From Deltaproteobacteria bacterium (GTDB lineage Bacteria > Desulfobacterota > Syntrophia > Syntrophales > UBA5619): 64,000 nucleotides of DNA. Made by a program: the position numbers and the translations under genes. Each line of letters starts with the position of its first letter. Position 1 is the first letter of the stretch. Below are positions 7,622 to 15,384 of the stretch, piece after piece. The notes beneath the pieces are model-generated. The model did not search any database and had not been told where the DNA came from. It saw only the letters and a program-made list of their open reading frames with translations. The stretch lies in the NCBI GenBank assembly GCA_021372695.1, contig JAJFTY010000210.1, forward strand, positions 18,916 to 82,915. Direction: 5' to 3'.

Positions 7622-8935
7622 TCATCTGAGGTGGGGGGACCAGAATGGGCTCTGGCAGCGGTCCCCGCCCTCGTACAACACCCGCACGTTTTGCCCGCCC
7701 ACGTTCATGATCTCGATCCGGTTCCGGCCATAGCCCTGGACGCTGTAGACCAGATACCGCCCATCCGGCGACCAGGAAGGAGATTCACGGTCCATGCCGT
7801 CCGAGGTCAGCTGCTGGGGCTCGCCCCCCTCTGCGTCTATCAGAAAGAGCTGAAAGCGGCCGTTGACGGATCCCACATAGGCGATCTTTTTCCCTTTGGG
7901 CGACCAGGCCGGAGAGGTGTTGTAATTGCCCTCCAGGGTCAGCCGCCTGATGTTGCCGCCGTCCGAATCCATGACGTAGACCTGCGGAGAGCCGTTACGG
8001 TTGGAAACAAAGGCGATCCGCCTCTCGTCCGGGGAGCGGACGGGCGAAACATCGATGGCGAAATCACGAGTCAGCCGCTGGAGCACACCGCTGCCCACGT
8101 TCATGTCGTAGATCTCCTGGTTCCCATCCCGGCTCAGGCTCACCATGAGCCGGGAACCATCCCGGGACCAGGACCCGGGAAGGTTCAGCCCCGGATAGAA
8201 AGCGGCCTTGCGCGTCGAGCCGCTCCCCAGATCCCGGACGTAGATATCCGGATTACCGTCCTTGTAGGAGGTGAAGGCCAGAAACCGGCCGTCGGGAGAC
8301 CAACGCGGTGAGAGGGTCAGGGCATTGAAACTGGTGATCCTCCGGAGGTCGGAACCGTCGAAGTTGATCGAATAGATATCGGCGGATGAATCCCCTTTCC
8401 GGACGAAGGCGATGCGCGTATCGAACAGGCCCGCCTCGCCGGTGAGGGCGAGAAGGACCTCGTTGATGAACTGCATCACCATCCGATTGCGGTCATCCGG
8501 TTTTCCCACGTATCTCTTTCCGACGACCAGTTCCCCGCGCACCACGTCGAACAGCCGGAACTCCGTGGTCAGTTCCCGGCCATCGGTCTGGTATCCCCCC
8601 TTGATCAGGTATTCGGCGCCGATGACCGTCCACTCCTCGAAACGGGTCCCCTCCGCCGTAATCCCCGCCTTCGGGTCTTCGAGAAAGGCCCGGCGGTCCA
8701 GTACGTTGAAGTAGCCCGTCATCGCCAGATCCCGGGAGAGCGTGTCGGAGAACCAGAGAGGTAGATCGTTTTTTTCCGCACCGGGCTTGAGGGGTTTGAA
8801 ATCGACCACGGCAATGGGGAATTTCTGGAAAGAAGGGGAATCGATATCGATGTAGACCTTGGCGTCAGCTGGACCCGAGGAGATCAGCAGGAGCAGAACG
8901 AGGATCGAAATCACCCCATGTTTGAGATCGCGCAT
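7622..8935 (-). CDS. tolB: Tol-Pal system beta-propeller protein TolB
   Basis: This 437-aa periplasmic protein has a signal peptide (about residues 1-25, ending 'GPADA'). An N-terminal alpha/beta domain spans about 26-165 ('VVDFKPL', 'WFSDTLSRDLAMTGYFNVLD'). A six-bladed beta-propeller follows, with recurring 'SPRWSPDGRFLAF', 'SPAWSPKGKKIAYVG' and 'SPSWSPDGRYLVY' blades. The length is close to E. coli TolB (430). TolB binds Pal and is released when TolA pulls on it, shifting Pal to the division site. It follows tolA with 23 bases between them, on the same strand. Confidence 0.96.
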   Translation of the reverse strand: MRDLKHGVISILVLLLLISSGPADAKVYIDIDSPSFQKFPIAVVDFKPLKPGAEKNDLPLWFSDTLSRDLAMTGYFNVLDRRAFLEDPKAGITAEGTRFEEWTVIGAEYLIKGGYQTDGRELTTEFRLFDVVRGELVVGKRYVGKPDDRNRMVMQFINEVLLALTGEAGLFDTRIAFVRKGDSSADIYSINFDGSDLRRITSFNALTLSPRWSPDGRFLAFTSYKDGNPDIYVRDLGSGSTRKAAFYPGLNLPGSWSRDGSRLMVSLSRDGNQEIYDMNVGSGVLQRLTRDFAIDVSPVRSPDERRIAFVSNRNGSPQVYVMDSDGGNIRRLTLEGNYNTSPAWSPKGKKIAYVGSVNGRFQLFLIDAEGGEPQQLTSDGMDRESPSWSPDGRYLVYSVQGYGRNRIEIMNVGGQNVRVLYEGGDRCQSPFWSPHLR

Positions 8936-8958
8936 GTCATTCCTTTCAAAGAGGCCTT

Positions 8959-9729
8959 TCAGGACCGTAGTTCGGACGAATGGAACCGGATCCCCACATC
9001 GAGACTGCGCCCGCTGACCCAGGCCGGAAGCGGCGGAAAAGGGGCGGCTCTTTGAATCGCCTTCAGCGCGGAATCGTCGAAATAGCGGTTTCCCGACCTT
9101 TTCTCAAAATTCATCTCCGTGACCGCTCCGCTGCGGAGGATGGTGACGTCGAGCACGGCCTCGAGCTGCTCACCCGGCAGGATTCCCTGGGGCAGCGCCC
9201 ATTTCCCCTTGATCCGGGACCAGATCATCGCATAGTAGGCCCTCATCCTCGCTTCCATGTCCGCCTCCCCGGCTGCCGCCGGGGATGGGGCGGGCGTGGC
9301 TGCGGCCTCCGGAGAGGCCGGCGCGGCGGTTTTCGGAGCCGTGGAGGTCGCTGGTGTAGCGGCGGCGCGTCTCCGGATCTCCGCCATCGCCTTCTCCAGG
9401 GTCTGATCCGGCTGCGGTTGCTTTTTCTTGCTCTCCAAGCTGCGAATGGGAATGGCCTGCTCCGGCTCCACACGTTTCTTCTGGACCGGCTCGGTGCGCG
9501 CGGCTTCCATGAGCTCCTTTGCCGGGGCCGTCACGCTTTTGCGCTCCGGCATCGTGGCAGAGAGGTTCACCAGGGAAACGGTGTAGACCGGCCCGAAGGT
9601 CAATTTCGGAGAGGGGAAAGAGGGGGTGAGGAAGAGGAGCAGGAGGACCACGGTGTGAATCAGCAGCGAAAGGAGGATCATGCCGTTCAGGCGGCTTCCC
9701 TCGTTTCTTTCGTTCTCGACCCGTGACAT
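8959..9729 (-). CDS. tolA: TolA-like energy-transducing protein (TonB-family C-terminus)
   Basis: This 256-aa inner-membrane protein has one N-terminal membrane span (about residues 18-38) and a long Pro/Ala/Lys/Glu-rich periplasmic segment (about 60-170). The C-terminal domain is of TonB/TolA type ('KWALPQGILPGEQLEAVLDVTI', 'RYFDDSALKAIQRAAPFPPLP'). TolA transmits proton-motive force from TolQR to TolB-Pal. It is shorter than E. coli TolA (421 aa), and its end resembles the TonB C-terminal domain more than that of enterobacterial TolA; this is common outside gammaproteobacteria. The assignment rests on position in the operon. ATG 9727-9729 shares one base with the tolR stop; GTG 9732 is an alternative. 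Confidence 0.85.
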   Translation of the reverse strand: MSRVENERNEGSRLNGMILLSLLIHTVVLLLLFLTPSFPSPKLTFGPVYTVSLVNLSATMPERKSVTAPAKELMEAARTEPVQKKRVEPEQAIPIRSLESKKKQPQPDQTLEKAMAEIRRRAAATPATSTAPKTAAPASPEAAATPAPSPAAAGEADMEARMRAYYAMIWSRIKGKWALPQGILPGEQLEAVLDVTILRSGAVTEMNFEKRSGNRYFDDSALKAIQRAAPFPPLPAWVSGRSLDVGIRFHSSELRS

Positions 9730-10154
9730 CACCTGGATTCCTCAGGCGGCTCGGTAATCATCCCCAGTTTGTCCACGCCGGCCTTTCTGACCTCGGCCAT
9801 GACTTCGACGACGAACCCGTAGGGAACGTTCCGGTCCGCACGCAGATAGACCTCGCGTTCGATCCGCGCCTTCAGGATATAATCGAGCTTTGTGCCCAGT
9901 TCGGAAAGCGGCATCCGGCTCTTGTTGAGAAAGACCTCTTTGGCGCCGTTGATCGTGAGCACCAGCTTTTCCTCGGCAACATCCACGCTCTTCGCTTTCA
10001 CACGGGGCAGGTTGACGTCGATCCCCATCTGGAGCATCGGCGCCGTCACCATGAAGATGATCAAGAGCACGAGCATCACATCCACCAGGGGTGTGACATT
10101 GATCTCCGCCATCGGCCGGTCACCGTTTCGATCTCTGCGCCTTGTAGTCCTCAT
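9729..10154 (-). CDS. tolR: Biopolymer transport protein TolR (ExbD family)
   Basis: This 141-aa protein has a short basic cytoplasmic N-terminus and then 'AEINVTPLVDVMLVLLIIFMVTAPM', which is the ExbD/TolR membrane helix with the essential Asp (in 'LVDVM') that carries protons. A periplasmic domain completes it ('EVYLRADRNVPYGFVVEVMAEVRKAG'). It forms the stator-like motor with TolQ that drives TolA. ATG 10152-10154 is chosen; a TTG at 10161-10163 overlapping the tolQ stop is possible but less likely. The gene is packed between tolQ and tolA with overlapping or nearly overlapping ends. Confidence 0.92.
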   Translation of the reverse strand: MRTTRRRDRNGDRPMAEINVTPLVDVMLVLLIIFMVTAPMLQMGIDVNLPRVKAKSVDVAEEKLVLTINGAKEVFLNKSRMPLSELGTKLDYILKARIEREVYLRADRNVPYGFVVEVMAEVRKAGVDKLGMITEPPEESR

Positions 10155-10159
10155 CGCAC

Positions 10160-10912
10160 TCAATTCTTCACGTAAAACCGTTCGACGATGTTCAGCAGCT
10201 CCGAAGAAAAATTGTCCATCTCCAGGCTCATCCCCTTGATCCGGTTCAGGTAGTAAGTGTAGAAGATGACGGCGGGAATTGCGGCGGCAAGGCCTGCCGC
10301 CGTGGCAATGAGCGCCTCAGAGATGCCGGGCGCCACAACGGCCAGCGTCGCCGAACCGCGGGCGCCGATCTCCTTGAAGGTGTCCATGATGCCCCATACG
10401 GTCCCGAAGAGGCCGATGAAGGGGCTGGCACTCCCGGTGGTCGCCAGGAACCCGAGGGCGGATTCAAGCTTGCCCGTCTCCGTCCCGCTGGCGCGGTTCA
10501 TCGCCCGCTCCACGTTGTCGACTCCGCCGATTTCCGGAACCGGACCCACGGCTTCCGCTGCCTCTTTGCCCGAAGGCGTTCCACGGACCGCTCGGGAGAT
10601 CTTTGCAAGCTCCGCATAGCCGGCCCGGAATACCTCCGCCAGCGTCGAATTCCGGTACTTCTTCGCCTCGGGGAGGATCTCCGATAACTTCGTACTCTTC
10701 ATGTACGCATTCATGAAATTGTCGTTCTCCTGCGCAATTTTCCGAATGCTGAAATATTTCATCAGGATGATAGCCCAGGAGATGATGGAGAAGAGCAGAA
10801 GAAGCAGTAGGACCAGTTGAACGACGAATCCTGCGTGAGCCACCATGTCGAAAACACTGCCATGAAAATTTCCCTTCAGATTCATCGCCGCCATGGACGT
10901 AACTTCATTCAC
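10160..10912 (-). CDS. tolQ: Proton channel protein TolQ (ExbB family)
   Basis: This 250-aa inner-membrane protein has three membrane segments. The first is near residues 25-45 ('GFVVQLVLLLLLLFSIISWAIIL'), followed by a large cytoplasmic loop. The others lie in the C-terminal half ('FLATTGSASPFIGLFGTVWGIM' and 'LIATAAGLAAAIPAVIFYTYYLNR'), with the Gly- and Thr-rich MotA/ExbB signature. GTG 10910-10912 is preferred because AAGGAGA lies 7 bases before it; an in-frame TTG upstream would put that Shine-Dalgarno inside the gene. This is the first gene of the tol-pal operon and has a strong promoter candidate upstream. Confidence 0.93.
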   Translation of the reverse strand: MNEVTSMAAMNLKGNFHGSVFDMVAHAGFVVQLVLLLLLLFSIISWAIILMKYFSIRKIAQENDNFMNAYMKSTKLSEILPEAKKYRNSTLAEVFRAGYAELAKISRAVRGTPSGKEAAEAVGPVPEIGGVDNVERAMNRASGTETGKLESALGFLATTGSASPFIGLFGTVWGIMDTFKEIGARGSATLAVVAPGISEALIATAAGLAAAIPAVIFYTYYLNRIKGMSLEMDNFSSELLNIVERFYVKN

Positions 10913-10956
10913 GTTCGATCTCCTTCTGATGAGCAAAGATGGGAAAGACGGAACTA

Positions 10957-10985
10957 CATCTAATGGAAAAGCCGGGGCTTGTCAA
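10957..10985 (-). promoter_or_regulatory. Sigma-70 promoter of the tol-pal operon
   Basis: On the minus strand, consensus TTGACA (10985-10980) is followed after 16-17 bases by TTAGAT/TAGATG (10963-10957). The tolQ GTG start is about 45 bases further on, preceded by AAGGAGA. It lies in the 115-base gap after epmA, so tolQ can be transcribed independently of the EF-P genes. Confidence 0.65.
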
Positions 10986-11027
10986 GAACCGATGAGCGGC
11001 AACGGTCGAAGCGGACTGGGCCGGGCC

Positions 11028-11978
11028 TCACAGGGATTCCGGCGTAAAGGCGACCACCTCGTCGATCCGGCGTTTGTCGGCAAAGAGCATGGCGAGACGG
11101 TCCACACCGAGGGCGATTCCCGCAGAAGGGGGCATCTGCGAAAGGGCGGCAAGAAATGGCTCCGGCATGGGATAGGGAAGTTTCCCGGTTTGCTGCCGGT
11201 CATGGGCAGCGGCCTCGAAACGCCGTCGCTGCTCGCCGGGATCCGTCAGTTCGGAAAAGGCATTGGCCATCTCCATTCCGGCGATGTAGAGCTCGAAACG
11301 TTCGGCGACCCTCGGATCTCCCTCCTTCGCCCGCGCCAGGGCTCCCAGTTCGGCAGGGTATTCGTACAGGAAAATGGGCCGGCGGGCGCCCAGATGGGGT
11401 TCGATCTCGGCGGTCAGAATCTCATCGAAACGGTCCCTGCTCAGAGCCTCCGCAGCCGTCGTTTTCGTGTACCTTGCGAAGGCCTCACTGACGGTGATCC
11501 GCTCCCACGGCGCCTTAAGATCGATCTCCCGGCCCTGCCATGGGAGCGCGCTGCCCAGATTCAGCGCCGCGGCAACATCCTGAACCAATGCCTCGCAGTC
11601 ATCCATCAGGGTCCGGTAGTCCGTCCCCCCGCGGTACCACTCGAGGATCGTGAATTCGGGCAGGTGCCGGTCGCCGCGCTCCTCGGCCCGGAAGCATTTG
11701 CAGAGCTGGAAGATCCGCGGGAATCCTGCCGCCAGGAGCCTCTTCATGCACAGTTCCGGGGAGGTGTGCAGGAACCACCCATCGGAGGCGACGGCATCGA
11801 CGTGGGATTCCGGCGCTGGCGCCGGAATCCGGAGGGGTGTTTCGACCTCGAGGAAATCCCGCTCCTGGAAGAAGCGGCGGATCGCCCGGATCATCCGGTC
11901 GCGCAGCAGGAGCGCGTCGCCCCGGCGCGCCAGATCCCAGGAGTCGTCCCCGACCATCCCGCCTCTTTCGAAAATCAT
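11028..11978 (-). CDS. epmA: EF-P lysine aminoacylase EpmA (GenX/PoxA), a class II LysRS paralogue
   Basis: This 316-aa enzyme resembles only the catalytic core of class II lysyl-tRNA synthetase, with no anticodon-binding domain. It attaches (R)-beta-lysine to the conserved lysine of elongation factor P. Class II motif 1 ('RRFFQERDFLEVETPLR'), motif 2 ('IFQLCKCFRAEE...LPEFTILEWY') and motif 3 ('GIALGVDRLAML') are all visible in order. The length matches E. coli EpmA (325 aa). It lies 16 bases downstream of efp on the same strand, with an aminomutase gene just before efp, so the substrate protein and both modification enzymes are together. Confidence 0.94.
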   Translation of the reverse strand: MIFERGGMVGDDSWDLARRGDALLLRDRMIRAIRRFFQERDFLEVETPLRIPAPAPESHVDAVASDGWFLHTSPELCMKRLLAAGFPRIFQLCKCFRAEERGDRHLPEFTILEWYRGGTDYRTLMDDCEALVQDVAAALNLGSALPWQGREIDLKAPWERITVSEAFARYTKTTAAEALSRDRFDEILTAEIEPHLGARRPIFLYEYPAELGALARAKEGDPRVAERFELYIAGMEMANAFSELTDPGEQRRRFEAAAHDRQQTGKLPYPMPEPFLAALSQMPPSAGIALGVDRLAMLFADKRRIDEVVAFTPESL

Positions 11979-11994
11979 CTCGTCCGTTCGACCG

Positions 11995-12558
11995 TCATCC
12001 CTTGACGCGGGTGAGGTACTCGCCGCTTCGTGTGTCGATCCGGATCTTTTCGCCTTCTTCGATGAAGGGGGGAACCTGGAGCTGGTAGCCCGTCTGGACC
12101 GTCACGGGCTTGGTATTTCCCGACACGGAATCGCCCTTGGCCCAGGGATCGGCCTTGGTTACGACCACGTCGATGAAGTTGGGCAGACTGATCCCGAGCG
12201 GCTTGTCTTCGAACAGGAGAACCTCCGCCTCGATATTGTCCAGGAGGAAATTCTTCGCGTCGCCGATCTGATCATCGGTGAGGTAGACCTGCTCATAGCT
12301 CTGGTTGTCCATGAAGACGTACTTTCCCTCTTCCTTGTAGAGGTACTGCATCTTCTTCTCCTGCAGATCAGCCTCCTCGAATACGTCCACAGACCGGAAC
12401 GTCCGCTCGAACTGGTTCCCGTTGATCATGTTCCTCAGTTTGCAGCGGTAGAGGGCCTGGCCCTTGCCCGGTTTGACGAAATTGAATTCCGTCACGATGT
12501 AGGGGTCATTGTCGATCTTGATCCGCAGTCCTTTTCTCAAATCGCTCGCTGTGTACAT
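11995..12558 (-). CDS. efp: Elongation factor P
   Basis: This 187-aa protein enters the ribosomal E site and relieves stalling at polyproline. It has the three-beta-barrel EF-P order: N-terminal KOW-like domain (1-65), central OB domain, and C-terminal OB domain ending 'IRIDTRSGEYLTRVKG'. The modification loop reads 'KPGKGQA', with K32 at the position corresponding to E. coli K34. The Lys, the 'PGKG' tip and the neighbouring epmA all predict beta-lysylation rather than rhamnosylation (which needs Arg) or the unmodified 'PGxxxP' type. Start ATG 12556-12558 follows AAGGAG by a normal distance. Confidence 0.97.
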   Translation of the reverse strand: MYTASDLRKGLRIKIDNDPYIVTEFNFVKPGKGQALYRCKLRNMINGNQFERTFRSVDVFEEADLQEKKMQYLYKEEGKYVFMDNQSYEQVYLTDDQIGDAKNFLLDNIEAEVLLFEDKPLGISLPNFIDVVVTKADPWAKGDSVSGNTKPVTVQTGYQLQVPPFIEEGEKIRIDTRSGEYLTRVKG

Positions 12559-12662
12559 GGGGTGGCATTCTCCTTGTCGAATGAATCCGGCAGCTGATGC
12601 AGCGCCTGCCTGCTAAAGTTTCCCTCACCCGTCCCGCTCAACGCAATTGTAAATGCAGGCCA

Positions 12663-12688
12663 CCCCTCCTAGAGGATCCGGAGAGGGG
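12663..12688 (-). repeat. Short hairpin between the aminomutase gene and efp
   Basis: CCCCTC (12663-12668) pairs with GAGGGG (12683-12688) across a 14-base loop. It lies just after the aminomutase stop and about 105 bases before efp. No U-run follows. It may partly separate the two transcripts. I could not identify a confident efp promoter in 12559-12660. Confidence 0.3.
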
Positions 12689-12712
12689 CGGGCTCACATC
12701 CTTGCGTATTTC

Positions 12713-13816
12713 CTAGTCCAATTGTCGTCTCTTGTCAAAAGAATGTTTACCGCCCTGCCTCTTTTCAGGAAGCAGGGAGAAGGGCTGGAAGGGAATCTTC
12801 CCTCGCCCGCCCGGACAATCAAGCACGTACCTGGGGAGGCAGAGGCCCGAGATGTTTCGCCAAAGCCTCTCCATGATCTCCATGCCCGTCCAGATCTCGG
12901 CTCTGAAGTGGTCGGTTCCCCGGACCGGATCGCACTGGAACAGATAGTAGGGACGGACCGAAATGCGCTCCAGGCCGTAGAGGAGGTCGCGCATCGATTC
13001 GTAGTCGTCATTCACCCCCCGAAGCAGGACCGACTGGTTTCCGACGGGGATCCCGGCCTCGAGAAGCATCTCGCAGGCCTTCCTCGACTCTTCCGTGATC
13101 TCGCGCACATGATTGAACTGCGTGTTGAACCAGAGTGGCCGATGCCTTTTGAGCATTGCGCAGAGCTCGGGTGTGATCCGCATCGGCAGCGTGACCGGCG
13201 CGCGGCTCCCGATGCGGAGGACCTCCACGTGGGGGATCGCCCGGAGGGCTCCCAGGAACCACTCCAGGAGTCTCTCGGAGAGCAGCAGGGGATCACCCCC
13301 TGAGATGATCACCTCCCGGAGGGCAGACGTGCGGGCCACGTAATCCACCATCCTCTGCAGCCTCTCCCGGGTCCGACCGGACTTTTGCACTCGCCACAGC
13401 CGCTTGCGGTTGCAGTGCCGGCAGTAGACGGCGCAGACCTCCGTGACGATCGCAAGACAACGGTCGGGATAGCGGTGGACCAGCCCGTCAACGGGCATCT
13501 CCGCCTCCTCGTTAAGCGGATCGGGGACGCCGCCCAGGGAAAAGGTGACCTCCCGGGCGTCGGGAAAGCACTGCCGACGGAGCGGGTCGCTCTCATCGGC
13601 GGGGTCGAGCAGCGACAGGTAATAGGGCGTGATCGCCATGGGATAGGTCCGCAGGACGGTGCTGTACGCGGCAAGCGATGCAACCGGCCGGTTCAACACC
13701 GAAGCCAGTTGCCGAAGGGAGCGGACGCGGTTCCGGAACTGCCATTTCCAGTCCGCCCATTCCCCGGCGACCGGCCCTGCTCCTGGCCCGCCGATTTCCT
13801 GAATCCCCTTCATCAT
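12713..13816 (-). CDS. Lysine 2,3-aminomutase-family radical SAM protein (EpmB or KamA type)
   Basis: This 367-aa radical SAM/PLP enzyme converts L-lysine to beta-lysine. The cluster-binding motif is C128-A-V-Y-C132-R-H-C135, followed by 'NRKRLW'. Other family motifs are 'EVIISGGDPLLLS', 'RIGSRAPVTLPMRI', 'NTQFNHVREITEE' and 'NQSVLLRGVND'. Its location beside efp and epmA argues for an EpmB role, supplying (R)-beta-lysine for EF-P. The 'YCRHC' form is closer to classical KamA ('MYCRHC') than to E. coli EpmB ('NCRYC'), and the length is between the two. ATG 13814-13816 (or the next codon) is chosen because GGTGGA precedes it and the protein then begins just before the conserved 'DWKWQFRNR'. 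The open frame extends 51 codons upstream without a family match. Confidence 0.88.
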   Translation of the reverse strand: MMKGIQEIGGPGAGPVAGEWADWKWQFRNRVRSLRQLASVLNRPVASLAAYSTVLRTYPMAITPYYLSLLDPADESDPLRRQCFPDAREVTFSLGGVPDPLNEEAEMPVDGLVHRYPDRCLAIVTEVCAVYCRHCNRKRLWRVQKSGRTRERLQRMVDYVARTSALREVIISGGDPLLLSERLLEWFLGALRAIPHVEVLRIGSRAPVTLPMRITPELCAMLKRHRPLWFNTQFNHVREITEESRKACEMLLEAGIPVGNQSVLLRGVNDDYESMRDLLYGLERISVRPYYLFQCDPVRGTDHFRAEIWTGMEIMERLWRNISGLCLPRYVLDCPGGRGKIPFQPFSLLPEKRQGGKHSFDKRRQLD

Positions 13817-14191
13817 GATCCACCCATTTCCCGCGTTTTCCGCCCGCAACATCCCCCGGAGATCCATTTTCCGCCGTCTCCACGGGCAAAGGCCCAGGAT
13901 CGCGGAGAACGGGGTCAACGAAGGGCGGCTTCTATCACGATTCAAAGCCCTTGCAAAGGGGAAACTCACCGATTCGCGGTCGCAGGTTCCCTACCATTTG
14001 CCGCGTGACCGCACAAGAAATGATTTGCTTTGTCCCGGCGGATTCTATATCTTTTACTCGAATGGCGTTCCGGTCTTTTCCGGCCGGTTCCGCGGATAGG
14101 GCGCGGATCTTCCCCTGAACGGGCCGTCCGGATCATCTTCTGCATCCCCTCCGCCAGGAGGGTTCACCCACGTAAGAAGGGAGACGAACCG
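13817..14191. other. Divergent intergenic region, aminomutase gene to baeRF gene
   Basis: This region is 375 bases. The first ~150 can be read as an N-terminal extension of the aminomutase, which I do not accept. Around 14030-14065 is an AT-rich patch with a TTGCTT/TATATC-like pair that could drive the forward gene; the spacing is imperfect. I see no other gene or repeat here. Confidence 0.35.
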
Positions 14192-15337
14192 ATGGATGCA
14201 TTATCACGCGATGAGTTGAAGACATTGATGGAGAAACACCGGGGATTGTGCGTTTCGATCTTCATGCCGACCTTCCGCACCGGCGCGGAGAGCCAACAGA
14301 ACCAAATCCGCTTCAAGAATCTCCTCCGCAGCGCGGAGGAGAAGCTGCTGGCCGCAGGGTTGCGTCCGCCTGAGATCAAAACACTTCTGGAACCCGCCCA
14401 GGCGCTGCCGGGGAATGTCCTCTTCTGGCGGAGGCAGAGCGATGGCTTGGCGCTTTTCCTTTCGGCGGACCATTTCCGAACTTTTCGCCTTCCCGAGGCC
14501 TTCGAAGAGCTGATTACGGTGGCCGACCATTTTCACATCAAACCTCTCCTGCCGCTCTTTGGCGGCGACAAGCGGTTCTATATCCTTGCCCTGAGCCAGA
14601 AGGCGGTGAGGCTTCTCGAAGGGACGAAGTCGAGCATCCAGGAAATCGAGATCGAGACGGTTCCCAAAAGTCTCGATGAAGCACTGCAGATCGACGGATT
14701 CGACAAGCAGGTGCGCTTCCGCGCCGGCTCCGCCGGCAGCTCCACAGGCATGGCCATGGTTTCCGGGCATGGAGGGGTCGCGTCCGATGCGAAAGAGAAT
14801 CTCCTGAAGTATTTCCGCCTGATCGACCGCGGTTTGCACGACCTCCTCAAGGAGGAGAACGCGCCTCTCATTCTCACGGGCGTCGAATACCTCTTTCCCA
14901 TCTACGGCGAGGCCAACACCTATCCACGGCTGATCGAAGAGGGGATCCCGGGAAATCCGGAAGGGATCAGCGCCGAAGCGCTGCACCGGTCGGCCTGGAA
15001 GATCCTGAGCCCTTTCTTTCAGACGGCCGCCAACATGGCCCTCGACCAGTACCGGCAATCTTCGGGAACCGGTCTGACCTCCGCCGATCTCGGGGAGATC
15101 GTCCCCGCCGCCGTCCATGGACGCGTCGGCATCCTCTTCGTCGCGTCGGGACGCCGACGGTGGGGAACCTTCCATGCGGAGAGTGGCGCTGTCGAGCAGT
15201 GCGATCAGGAGGAGGCAGGCGAGGATCTCCTGGAACTGGCGGCCATCCAGGCCTTTCTGAACGGAGGAACGGTCTTTACCCTGCCGCCGGAGAAGATGCC
15301 GGACAGGGGCGATCTGGCCGCCCTCTTCCGTTACTGA
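14192..15337 (+). CDS. Bacterial archaeo-eukaryotic release factor-like (baeRF) protein
   Basis: This 381-aa soluble protein has the features of the baeRF families, bacterial relatives of the eRF1/Pelota fold. The N-terminal part contains 'VSIFMPTFRTGAESQQNQIRFKNLLR' (residues ~16-45) and 'LALFLSADHFRTFRLP'. The middle has 'HIKPLLPLFGGDKRFYILALSQ'. The C-terminal half is an eRF1 domain-3-like segment ('APLILTGVEYLFPIYGEANTY', 'GRVGILFVASGRRRWG'). I see no GGQ motif, so it is not an ordinary release factor. Family members are proposed to act on ribosomes in stress; that role comes from comparative genomics. Start ATG 14192 follows GGGAGACGAACCG. It is a single gene with no operon partner. Confidence 0.75.
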   Translation: MDALSRDELKTLMEKHRGLCVSIFMPTFRTGAESQQNQIRFKNLLRSAEEKLLAAGLRPPEIKTLLEPAQALPGNVLFWRRQSDGLALFLSADHFRTFRLPEAFEELITVADHFHIKPLLPLFGGDKRFYILALSQKAVRLLEGTKSSIQEIEIETVPKSLDEALQIDGFDKQVRFRAGSAGSSTGMAMVSGHGGVASDAKENLLKYFRLIDRGLHDLLKEENAPLILTGVEYLFPIYGEANTYPRLIEEGIPGNPEGISAEALHRSAWKILSPFFQTAANMALDQYRQSSGTGLTSADLGEIVPAAVHGRVGILFVASGRRRWGTFHAESGAVEQCDQEEAGEDLLELAAIQAFLNGGTVFTLPPEKMPDRGDLAALFRY

Positions 15338-15384
15338 TCCGATAGCGGTGGGCTGGGATGCGGGCGGAGACGACGCGGATCAGG

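Noticed and set aside
13817..13969. 51-codon extension of the aminomutase
   Set aside because: It does not resemble KamA or EpmB, and a ribosome-binding site precedes the downstream start. An intermediate ATG at 13867 cannot be fully excluded.
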